From positions 1 to 56,573 of the forward strand of contig JAVBPM010000034.1 of NCBI GenBank assembly GCA_031549605.1: a stretch of DNA of 56,573 bases, written 5' to 3'. Each line of letters begins with the position of its first letter. The stretch's first letter is position 1. Source of the stretch: WRAI01 sp031549605. GTDB taxonomy: Bacteria > Bacillota > Clostridia > Oscillospirales > UBA929. Positions 17,701-24,411 of the stretch are shown in pieces. The notes beneath the pieces were generated by a model that ran no database searches, was not told the origin of the DNA, and saw only the letters and a program-made list of their open reading frames with translations. The position numbers were made by a program, and so were the translations under genes.

Positions 17701-20700
17701 AATCTAAGCTTTTTGATTCAGTTTTAACAGCTGTGGCAACTGATAATGTCCATAATATCACGGGGAAAAATGGCGCCAATCCGAATGGCGTTTCGGTAAC
17801 GCCAACCAGCGTAAATTCTGATTTAAAAAGCGATAAAGTAATGATTGAAACAGTCAATCCGGTCATTGACATTTCTTCTCTTGAAGCTGTATACATTGAC
17901 GGAAGCAATAAGAGGTGGTATCCGGACGATGTTTTGTTCACAGTTACCGCTAAGGATACAGACGCCGGTATCCGTTCTGTGCAAATAAAGATAAATGATG
18001 TTGATGTCCTGACAGATGTTGATGGAAAAGCGGTAAACGCTAATTTCTTCAATGCCGAAACGCATGAAGCAGTTTTCAAAATCAACACCAGTCAAGGAAC
18101 ACGCGCAGATGATGGTTCCTACTTGATTGAGGTCACCGTTACCGACAATGCTGGGAATGTGTACTCTGTAAGCGATATCGTGTATAAAGATATAGATAAA
18201 CCTATTGTTACCGGCTATCGTTTTGTACCGGCAACATCTGACCGTATCAGCGAGACATCAGCGTTTATCGATAATTTGGAATACGGATTCTATTTCCAAA
18301 CAGAGTTTACAGCCATAATTGAAGTTTCAGATGGGGAGACATCGTCAGGTCTTGGCAAAGTGGAATACCGTTTTGTATCATACCAGGACGGAGAAAAGAC
18401 CGGCGAGACAAGCGGGACGCAAAGCATTGTAGAAGGCATGGCGGTGCTTACAATCCCACAAGGCTTTAGGGGGCAGATTTTTGTTGCGGCGTTTGACAGT
18501 GTTGAAAACCTGTCAGATGAAGAAACCCCGCAGGCCTTTGTAATTGATAACACTAATCCAGAAATTAGCATTACAAATAATGATTCTACAGACCATATTG
18601 ATGCGGACGGTAACAAGCTGTATGTTTCAGACATGAGCTTTACTGTTGTCGTGTCTGATTATAGATCCGGCATTAAAGAAATCGGATATTCTCAAAGTTC
18701 TGAAAATGGATCGTATGACAGAGAAGTCATATCGGTTAACAACACTGGCTACAGCGCCGGAGACGATTTGGGCGATGGATGGACTGTTTCGGAGATGGAT
18801 GCTAATCTTGTTACCAAAGCAACAAAAACATTCACATTCAGTTGTGATGACAATGACATTACCCTTACGTTTGACGCAACCGACCGCTCCGGCAATACAG
18901 AGGAAAGCGTTCAGAACGAAACAATTACTGTTGATAAAACGAATCCAATAATCAACATCGTATTTCGTGACGACAATGACGATAACGTGCATTATGACCA
19001 AAACCGAATTGCTGATATAACTGTAATCGAAAGAAACTTTGATTCCACATTGATATTAGCTGCTATTGAAAACACCTTTGGAAGCGTACCGACATTTTCC
19101 TTCACAAAGGTATCAAATGCTAAGCATACCGCTGTTATTGATTTTGGCGAGGGTGACTACACTTTCGATGTGACCGGCACGGATTTAGGCGCTCATGTGG
19201 CAACGGTTAATTTCAGAGGCGGCAATGAGAATCTCTTCTTTGTGGATAAAACAAAGCCCGCTATTGAAGAAAACTTCATAGAATTTGAAAAGAGTAACCC
19301 TTCTTTTGGGAATCAAAATAACAGCTTCAACATCGACAAAACCGTTAAAATTAAAGTTACGGAGCATAACTTTGATCCTGAACTTGTCAATCTGCTCGTT
19401 ACAAGAAAAGATGCTGGCGAGGCGCACAATACGAGTGGGCTCGTTGACTCCACCTACGAGGTCGGTTCGGCAAGATGGGAAAGCTTAGGAGACGTCCACA
19501 CAATCTCATTTACGTTAGAGCGAGATGCGGTTTACCAAGTTAGCATAACTCCGGCAGATTTGGCCGGTAACATTGCTAATCCCAGAAATACGGTTGTGTT
19601 TGAAATAGACAAAACCGTACCGATTGTTTCCGCTAAAAACGGCGCTTGGGTTAAAGAAGACGACATCAAATTTCTTGACGTCTATCCGTTTTCAAGAAAA
19701 GACGATCCTGTACCTACCGTTGAGTTTTATGACTTAAATATTGATCATATTGAGTATAATTTAACGGTTTGCATTCCGGACAATACAAGTCCAGATGCAA
19801 TAACAGTTATTAGGCCTCAAACGGTATATCTTAGCGAAGATATAGATAATACCGGTAAAATAGAAGGCTCTAAGTTTACGTTACCCGATTTTGTACAAGA
19901 CGGCGTCTATGCTTTGGAATTGGTTGCCGTAGATGTGGCCGGAAATAAAAGTCTGCTTAATCTAAATACATATGCAAGGATGATTGAGCAGGATGTCTTG
20001 GCATATATCTTGGAAAGTAATGTATCTGCAAAAACGGGTTTGTATTCTTTCCAGTATGAGAACGGGGATACGATTAGCAAAAGGCCAGATAATTTCAGCG
20101 ACATCAGAATATTTGTCCTAACCAAGAAAGACACCGGCATTGATATTGTTTTGAGAGACAATAATGCGTATGAAGTGGATACATATAGTGAACCAACAAC
20201 GGATGACAGCCTTTATGGAGTCGGACTTTATAATTTTGTCCTTGAGTCATCGTTCTTCAAGGATAATTTCCAAGATGATACCGATGTTGAAATGCATTTA
20301 ACGGTGAAAAATGAAGGCAGCAGGATTGACTTGGGCAAAATGCATATCGACAATGTCGCGCCGACTTGTACGCTGCCTGGGGATTTCCAATCTTGGTCTT
20401 GGTACTACGGCGAAGAAAACCGCACAATCACTGTTTCTAATATCAGCGAGCTGATTGACGAAAACCAATGCACGGTGTATGATAACGGCAAGGAATTGAA
20501 TTTCGAATATTTGAGCGCCGATAACACCCTATCGTTTACGCTCGGTAAGGGCTGGCATAACATTGGAATCATAATTGACGACATGGCCGGAAACGCAAAT
20601 AATATCCAAGAAAAGGCAAATATTCATATTGGATTTTTCTGGTTGTGGGTTATTATAGCGTCATCTGTAGCATTAATTGGTGCAGCCGCATTTATAACTT

Positions 20701-20741
20701 TTCGTTGCATTGGGAAAAAGCGCAGATTGGAGATTGACTAA
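14709..20741 (+). CDS. Giant membrane-anchored surface protein with Ig-like repeats
   Basis: The product is 2010 residues. It starts with a basic region and a hydrophobic signal segment (~12-37, ending FAATE). The first ~450 residues contain beta-rich modules resembling internalin/Listeria-Bacteroides repeats (TNHIIVVAFAP, SPSAGGSVTPAGSP). From ~570 onwards there are many bacterial Ig-like units marked by VTDNAGN, DxSGN and VDKTxP signatures. The C-terminus has one membrane helix (FFWLWVIIASSVALIGAAAFITF) and a short basic tail, with no LPxTG. It is translationally coupled to the gene before it and ends the operon. It could be an adhesin or an extracellular extension of the secretion apparatus, comparable in position only to EsaA/YueB. 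Confidence 0.85.
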   Translation: MEKLIEKSPKRFLAILIATVLIAGMIPVSSILNVFAATEPVFTVEIDNAIRGDISVTVTNPMNPSETKTESATAGTATFSNFVDSDIPYDIKITGMIGYDDYEDFGQSLSGTNISFSVADFVSLAIGTIEVTGQITDENGNPYTGGGTVSYSGYDEGSVNLAGNGTFSVTIYENKPYSFSLTPNNPKYNSPVSLGSVNSPVDFTITNPNTQLSIQTFSITTSNIGANGLISPNVTGINYNDSRTITATAAPGFVIASFTDNGDPVPAAIGQDSYPYDLTNIRTNHIIVVAFAPKECKVTFTYNSDGIVTDDSDPLTPIPSGGRIIANEGDSPSFTATANTNYHISSVVIDSTTQTDGTFDNAQTDYSYTYTNINKDYSVTVTFSINTYDISISPSAGGSVTPAGSPKIVSHGGSLELTVTPINNYTVDSIKVDGVTVDLETDSNVTDNDDYSLAYTFSNVDGNHMFEVSFAQIVNSTDPDDELFDFNKGDAIASYKENGKDVYVYSYNAAVTFVPVNPPFNKIRLNGEGGKLNNKSLSYTSTKEITKVEVKHNKGKPILKQLGTPILIVIDKTPPTVDSISKTPSTTWTNQGVTVSGTASDTGGSKLYQVRYSKNASDFAADTYSGSTASVASLTNGSFSFSVNNDVSSNDTYYVWAYDLSGNKSAAYQSIAVNIDIVDPDITDFTFRKIEPPVVSQIINFLTFGTFYNDEIEVIVSAKDDGISSGLKEITLYSNGAVVETKPVLSSSATFTLTLADFNNNEISASVTDNAGNNSADNGLAKPTDIGVTSNANSDNVILKTEEPTISIEPLSTPVYTNDEEGNWYSGDVGFTVSVSTESAGLYSVIIKVNNVEIINDTDFSDALILQRTYTVNTSDNHLDGENKIEVIVVNNCGVEKPDSKTVFVDSTNPKVIGFIIDKENDDALSQILNFLTFGTSFNEKAKITVIADDRYGATSGINTITLYADGEPINGSPKTVTAIGDGTYKAEFVLPESVFPESKLFDSVLTAVATDNVHNITGKNGANPNGVSVTPTSVNSDLKSDKVMIETVNPVIDISSLEAVYIDGSNKRWYPDDVLFTVTAKDTDAGIRSVQIKINDVDVLTDVDGKAVNANFFNAETHEAVFKINTSQGTRADDGSYLIEVTVTDNAGNVYSVSDIVYKDIDKPIVTGYRFVPATSDRISETSAFIDNLEYGFYFQTEFTAIIEVSDGETSSGLGKVEYRFVSYQDGEKTGETSGTQSIVEGMAVLTIPQGFRGQIFVAAFDSVENLSDEETPQAFVIDNTNPEISITNNDSTDHIDADGNKLYVSDMSFTVVVSDYRSGIKEIGYSQSSENGSYDREVISVNNTGYSAGDDLGDGWTVSEMDANLVTKATKTFTFSCDDNDITLTFDATDRSGNTEESVQNETITVDKTNPIINIVFRDDNDDNVHYDQNRIADITVIERNFDSTLILAAIENTFGSVPTFSFTKVSNAKHTAVIDFGEGDYTFDVTGTDLGAHVATVNFRGGNENLFFVDKTKPAIEENFIEFEKSNPSFGNQNNSFNIDKTVKIKVTEHNFDPELVNLLVTRKDAGEAHNTSGLVDSTYEVGSARWESLGDVHTISFTLERDAVYQVSITPADLAGNIANPRNTVVFEIDKTVPIVSAKNGAWVKEDDIKFLDVYPFSRKDDPVPTVEFYDLNIDHIEYNLTVCIPDNTSPDAITVIRPQTVYLSEDIDNTGKIEGSKFTLPDFVQDGVYALELVAVDVAGNKSLLNLNTYARMIEQDVLAYILESNVSAKTGLYSFQYENGDTISKRPDNFSDIRIFVLTKKDTGIDIVLRDNNAYEVDTYSEPTTDDSLYGVGLYNFVLESSFFKDNFQDDTDVEMHLTVKNEGSRIDLGKMHIDNVAPTCTLPGDFQSWSWYYGEENRTITVSNISELIDENQCTVYDNGKELNFEYLSADNTLSFTLGKGWHNIGIIIDDMAGNANNIQEKANIHIGFFWLWVIIASSVALIGAAAFITFRCIGKKRRLEID

Positions 20742-21110
20742 GTAACTCTATTAGATGGATAACGCTTCGGTTCGACAGATTCTTTATGTCGTTTTAAAGT
20801 GTAATCTTTACCCAAATACAAATTTTGAGGTTGGAGATTTCGTTCCCAGATTTTTGCGTTGGTTGTTGAAAGCGAAACCGGGAACGGTAACCTGAAAGAG
20901 TAAAAGTTTTAGTTTCTCCACGTTGAGCTCCTAAGGCACATAGGACAGGAGTTCTTGATACAATAAATCCGTTCCGTAAAGGAGCGGATCTGTTGTTTTC
21001 AGAAGCAGACAAACGCTATACAACTGGGCTTTCCGAAGACAGCTGCTTTTGAAATTGCCCGCAGATATTGCGCCCTTCGATTTCGACGCTCTTTTGACAA
21101 CTCATACCGC
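20742..21110. other. Intergenic stretch at the right end of the island
   Basis: No convincing gene is seen in these ~370 bases. A weak 5-bp hairpin followed by TTTT at 20773-20795 may end the surface-protein transcript. A 72-codon minus-strand frame at 20794-21012 has no ribosome site and no recognisable domain. The region is probably non-coding remnant of a mobile element. Confidence 0.4.
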
Positions 21111-21145
21111 AAAAAACGGCTCGCCCAGATATGGAGCGAGCCGTT
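21111..21145 (-). terminator. Rho-independent terminator of the recombinase remnant
   Basis: A perfect 10-bp G+C-rich stem (21115-21124 with 21136-21145) is followed on the minus strand by six T residues (A run at 21111-21116). It lies 15 bases beyond the recombinase stop codon. Confidence 0.85.
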
Positions 21146-21159
21146 GTGATGTATTCAAT

Positions 21160-21591
21160 TTATCGCTCGATTTCCGTACCGTCTCTAAACCGGAACAGCA
21201 GTCTACCGTCATTGTAGACCGTTTTTGTTTCAACCGTGGCATACCAGAACTGCTCATCAAAACCGGTGAGCGGTGTTTTTCTTTTCAGGGTAACGGCGAG
21301 AAAACTTTCGGCTGCCTGCCGCCGGACTGTTCGCTCCTGAATCTGTTCGGGTAACTCCGTAAAGCGAGATCTTGCTTTATCAAAACGGTCGACGAGCCCT
21401 CCGTAGCGACGGATGTATTTGCTTTGGGCCTGTTTTCGGTGGGTATTGGCGTCAACGCATTTTTCAATCATCTCCGCTACAACAGTCATTTCGCTTTGCA
21501 GTTCATTGCGCTCCGCTTCAAGTGCAGAGGCATCAAACAGTGCCGTTTTGACAGAACCACCTCCGCTCGGTTTGGACATAAGATAAGACAC
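21160..21591 (-). pseudogene. C-terminal remnant of a large serine recombinase
   Basis: The open frame gives 143 residues that match only the end of large serine recombinases (TnpX/resolvase type): a charged coiled-coil region (YGGLVDRFDKARSRFTELPEQIQERTVRRQ), the segment LTGFDEQFWYATVETKTV, and the closing pattern VYNDGRLLFRFRDGTEI. Intact members have about 500-600 residues with an N-terminal catalytic serine domain, which is absent here and not found in nearby frames. The gene ends in its own terminator. It marks loss or rearrangement of an integrative element that probably brought the adjacent A+T-rich locus. Confidence 0.75.
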
Positions 21592-21624
21592 CCTGTTTCC
21601 AGAGTGCCTTGAGAGAAGAAAAGA

Positions 21625-21867
21625 TTATCTATTGCGCTTATAGTACCTTATGGCTAATGTAGCCCCTTGTTTCTTAGGCGGTTCAGATATAACTAAATCA
21701 TCGCCCTTCATGTACGCACGCATAACTTTACAGCAAATGGGCATTCGATGATTATTTGATGGATAACCTCCAACCGCCCGATGTATATCGCCGGAAACCA
21801 ACTCCAAATAGTCACCGCTAATATTTGCGAATTTTTCGTCTAAAAATTTCTCAAATAAATCCTTCAC
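21625..21867 (-). CDS. Conserved small hypothetical protein with HRxVGGYP...NHRMPxCC motif
   Basis: The product is 80 residues, starting at GTG 7 bases after AGGAGG on the minus strand. It carries HRAVGGYPSNNHRMPICCKV (residues ~29-48) followed by ISEPPKKQGATLAIRYYKR. I recognise this block as a recurring small protein in clostridial and archaeal genomes near restriction or mobile genes, but I know no function. It has no membrane segment. It lies upstream of the recombinase remnant on the same strand, 33 bases apart, and belongs to the mobile-element junction. Confidence 0.65.
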   Translation of the reverse strand: MKDLFEKFLDEKFANISGDYLELVSGDIHRAVGGYPSNNHRMPICCKVMRAYMKGDDLVISEPPKKQGATLAIRYYKRNR

Positions 21868-22024
21868 AATAACACCTCCTCGTTTTTCATATATTCATTT
21901 TACTTGATTGGCATTCTTAAAACAAGATAAGCCTTTCCTTTGACAAACTCTTGGTCAACTGGTCGTATCACCCCAACCAAGGACTGCAAGTCACATACGA
22001 GAAGAATTGACATCGTCGGCACCA

Positions 22025-22062
22025 AACGCGGCGTTCAGCCAACCGGCTGGACGCCGCGTTTT
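22025..22062 (+). terminator. Strong hairpin terminator upstream of the MmcQ-type gene
   Basis: A 16-bp G+C-rich stem (22025-22040 with 22045-22060; one G-U pair) with a four-base AACC loop is followed by TTTT. No plus-strand gene precedes it closely, so it may be the end of a chromosomal gene whose body was displaced by the island. Confidence 0.75.
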
Positions 22063-22069
22063 CGTCTGT

Positions 22070-22098
22070 TTGACAGCCCTCATACCACGCGGTACAAT
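22070..22098 (+). promoter_or_regulatory. Sigma-A promoter of the MmcQ-type gene
   Basis: TTGACA (22070-22075), a 17-base spacer and TACAAT (22093-22098) lie 30 bases before the chosen TTG start. Confidence 0.8.
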
Positions 22099-22128
22099 AG
22101 GCCCACCAACCCAAGGGAGCGATGCCTT

Positions 22129-22473
22129 TTGAACCGTCGTGAACTGATCGACTATTGCCTGACGCTGCCGGGCGCTTATGAGGCCTATCCTTTTGGCGAT
22201 GACACCACCGCCATGCAGCATCGTTGTAATAAAAAGAGCTTTGCCTTTATCATGCATCACGACGGCAAGCTGTACCTCAACCTTAAATGCGACCCGTTTG
22301 AGGCCGATTTTTTGCGCACGGCGTACACCCATCTCATCGCCGGCTGGCACATGAACAAGCGGCACTGGAACACGGTCATCATGGGCGGTGATGTGCCCGA
22401 CGATGAAATAAAACGCATGATTGACCACAGCTACGACCTCATCAAACCCAAGGTGCGAAAACCGCGTCGCTAA
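22129..22473 (+). CDS. MmcQ/YjbR-family DNA-binding-like protein
   Basis: The product is 114 residues, starting at TTG 9 bases after GGGAG and just downstream of a strong promoter. The open frame extends upstream through the promoter and terminator, which cannot be coding. The pattern is typical for MmcQ/YjbR: LIDYCLTLPGAYEAYPFGDD, then FAFI..DGKLYLNLKCDP, HMNKRHWNTVIMGGDVPDDEI and a closing LIDHSYDLI. The fold resembles a double-wing DNA-binding domain, but the cellular role is not known. Confidence 0.9.
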   Translation: MNRRELIDYCLTLPGAYEAYPFGDDTTAMQHRCNKKSFAFIMHHDGKLYLNLKCDPFEADFLRTAYTHLIAGWHMNKRHWNTVIMGGDVPDDEIKRMIDHSYDLIKPKVRKPRR

Positions 22474-22568
22474 CGGTAGCTGCCGCTTTTCTTTTTCGAC
22501 CTATTCTGGTACACTGTATCCATAATCGCGCTCACCGCTTGTCGGGCAGGAATGGGGACTGACGCATT

Positions 22569-23081
22569 ATGGAAAAAATGTACACGCTTCTGTTTCGCCG
22601 CGACGCCGTGCAACGCTATTGGCGGCTGCGCGAAAAGGCGCTGAAGTCAACGTCTCGAATTGCCAAGGGCTTTTCCTTTCATCGCCTGCACAAAATAGAG
22701 ACCGCCTACAACGCCAGCATTCCGCTGTCAACGCGCTTCGCCGCAAAACCACGCTTTCCGCACGGACTCAATGGCATTTTCATCTCCTCAGGCGCCACAA
22801 TCGGCACCGACTGCGTCATTTTTCATCAGGTGACAATAGGCTCAAACACGCTCGAGGACAGTAACACGGGCTGCCCGCGCATTGGCAACAACGTCTACAT
22901 CGGCGCCGGCGCCAAAATTATTGGCAACGTGCGGGTTGGAGACAACGTTCGTATCGGCGCCAACTGCGTCGTGGTCAAAGACGTGCCCGACAACGCCACG
23001 GTTGTGCTGTCCGCGCCGCGCGTTATCGAACACACCGAGCAGCGCCATAACACCTTCGTCGCGTTTCAGGAAACGAAGTAA
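22569..23081 (+). CDS. Serine O-acetyltransferase-like hexapeptide-repeat acyltransferase
   Basis: The product is 170 residues. Residues ~60-160 form left-handed beta-helix repeats (ISSGATIGTDCVIFHQVTIGSN, IGNNVYIGAGAKIIGNVRVGDNVRIGANCVV), with the catalytic-type His in IFHQVTIG. It resembles the C-terminal half of CysE and the colanic/capsular acetyltransferases, but lacks the long N-terminal domain of housekeeping CysE. A cysteine-synthase gene lies 19 kb away, so a role in O-acetylserine synthesis is possible but not shown. The ribosome site (GGGGAC) is modest. Confidence 0.85.
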   Translation: MEKMYTLLFRRDAVQRYWRLREKALKSTSRIAKGFSFHRLHKIETAYNASIPLSTRFAAKPRFPHGLNGIFISSGATIGTDCVIFHQVTIGSNTLEDSNTGCPRIGNNVYIGAGAKIIGNVRVGDNVRIGANCVVVKDVPDNATVVLSAPRVIEHTEQRHNTFVAFQETK

Positions 23082-23104
23082 TAGCACAAAAAAACTTGTT
23101 AGCC

Positions 23105-23137
23105 TTTAAGCTAAATTAAAGCCAAAGGCGCTATACT
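23105..23137 (+). promoter_or_regulatory. Tandem 11-bp response-regulator box and -10 element
   Basis: TTTAAGCTAAA (23105-23115) is directly followed by TTAAAGCCAAA (23116-23126), an 11-bp direct repeat matching at 9 of 11 positions, as OmpR-family regulators bind. TATACT (23132-23137) follows, and no good -35 is present, which is typical of an activated promoter. Confidence 0.6.
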
Positions 23138-23173
23138 GACCTCACAAGCTCAAAAAAAGTTGGGAGGAACACC

Positions 23174-23656
23174 ATGATTACCAAAATTAAGACCACACTC
23201 GCCGCACCGCACCGCCGCATTATCATGACCTCGCTGCTCACCATGCTCGTGCTGGCCGCCATTACCGTCACGGCCGTGGCCGCCAGCGGCGGCTTTGACA
23301 GCAGGCTGGTCCGCGTTGAAAACGGCACGGCCAGCTACTCACTCGACGACGGCGCGACATGGAACACCGGTCTGCCCGAGGGCGGCGTCACCCGCTACTC
23401 GCTCGACGACGGCGCCACCTGGCACGAAGGTCAGCCCCCGGCCGGCAGCGAAGAAAAATCGCTGGTTACCCACGGCGAGGGCACCCCGCCCCAACCCGGT
23501 GAGGGCGACAGCATGATGGTGCAGAACAACGGCGGCGTCACGCGCTACTCCACCGACGGCGGCCAAACCTGGACCGAGCACGCGCCCAGCGGCGTTACCG
23601 TCACCGAGGAGGCTGACGGCCGCGTCACCATCCGCAACGAGGTCGGCAACGGCTAA
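23174..23656 (+). CDS. Secreted or membrane-tethered protein with BNR-like repeats
   Basis: The product is 160 residues with GGGAGGA before the ATG. A basic start and hydrophobic segment (about residues 16-36) form a signal or anchor. Three units of a BNR/Asp-box-like sequence follow: YSLDDGATWNTG, YSLDDGATWHEG and YSTDGGQTWTEH, joined by Pro/Gly/Glu-rich linkers. In sialidases such boxes sit on propeller blades, but three short copies cannot form a full propeller. The gene lies upstream of a two-component system with a candidate regulator box at its promoter, so it may be a target or accessory of that system. Confidence 0.7.
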   Translation: MITKIKTTLAAPHRRIIMTSLLTMLVLAAITVTAVAASGGFDSRLVRVENGTASYSLDDGATWNTGLPEGGVTRYSLDDGATWHEGQPPAGSEEKSLVTHGEGTPPQPGEGDSMMVQNNGGVTRYSTDGGQTWTEHAPSGVTVTEEADGRVTIRNEVGNG

Positions 23657-23668
23657 ACACCACAACAC

Positions 23669-23706
23669 AAAGGTTACACGGCCGGCACACGGCTGTGTAA
23701 CCTTTT
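23669..23706 (+). terminator. Intrinsic terminator/attenuator before the response-regulator gene
   Basis: A 16-bp stem (23669-23684 with 23690-23705) with a five-base loop is followed by TTTT. It lies 19 bases before the ATG of the response regulator. Read-through would give low regulator levels and high levels of the secreted repeat protein. Confidence 0.8.
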
Positions 23707-23724
23707 GCATCTTTGGAGGACTAC

Positions 23725-24411
23725 ATGAAACTGCTGCTGATAGAGGACGAGCGCCGCATGGCCGAGGCGCTGGCGCAGGTGCTGGGCAAAAACAACTACG
23801 CCGTCGACACCGCACATGACGGTGAGGACGGACTCAATCAGGCACTGACCGGCCTGTATGACATTATTGTGCTTGACATCAGGCTGCCCAAGCTGAGCGG
23901 CCTTGAGCTGCTCAAGCGACTGCGCGCCGAGCACGTTGATACGCCGGTCATTTTGCTGACCGCGCGCACGGCCACCGACGACCGCATCAAGGGCCTCGAC
24001 TGTGGCGCCGACGACTACCTGTGCAAGCCCTTCGAAACAGGCGAGCTGCTGGCACGGTTGCGCGCGCTTGGCCGCCGCAAGAGTGAACTGCTCAACGACG
24101 GACTGCTAACCTATGGCGACCTGACGCTTGACCCCGTCGCTCTGACGCTCAGTAGCGCCGGCGGTCAAATCAAGTTGACGCTCAAGGAGTCGCTGCTGCT
24201 TGAGCTGTTGCTGACGCGCAAGGCGCTGGTCACCACCAAGGAGATGATCATTGAGAAGCTGTGGGGTCTTGAATCGGATGCCGAGGACAACCACGCCGAG
24301 GTCTACATTTCCTTCCTGCGCAAGAAGCTGAGCCACATCCACGCCGACACCGTCATCGAAACGATACGCGGCAGCGGCTACCGACTGAAAGGCGGGCAAG
24401 CCCATGTTTAA
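23725..24411 (+). CDS. OmpR-family response regulator
   Basis: The product is 228 residues with TTTGGAGG before the ATG; an in-frame start 12 bases earlier overlaps the ribosome site. The receiver domain has the acidic pair in LIEDE, phospho-acceptor D51 (VLDIRLPK) and K101 (CKPFE). The C-terminal winged helix contains TLKESLLLELLL and ETIRGSGYRL. The next gene, a sensor kinase, starts 8 bases before its stop. It likely binds the tandem 11-bp repeat upstream of the secreted BNR-like protein, which is inference. Confidence 0.95.
   Translation: MKLLLIEDERRMAEALAQVLGKNNYAVDTAHDGEDGLNQALTGLYDIIVLDIRLPKLSGLELLKRLRAEHVDTPVILLTARTATDDRIKGLDCGADDYLCKPFETGELLARLRALGRRKSELLNDGLLTYGDLTLDPVALTLSSAGGQIKLTLKESLLLELLLTRKALVTTKEMIIEKLWGLESDAEDNHAEVYISFLRKKLSHIHADTVIETIRGSGYRLKGGQAHV

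Noticed and set aside
20794..21012. 72-codon minus-strand frame in the island junction
   Set aside because: No ribosome site and no domain; composition like random translation.
21970..22024. Possible tRNA 3' end or attachment site before the 22025 terminator
   Set aside because: The end GTCGGCACCA looked like an acceptor stem, but there is no T-loop or matching 5' arm.
21940..22128. N-terminal extension of the MmcQ-type gene
   Set aside because: The extension would run through a strong terminator and a consensus promoter; TTG at 22129 has a ribosome site.
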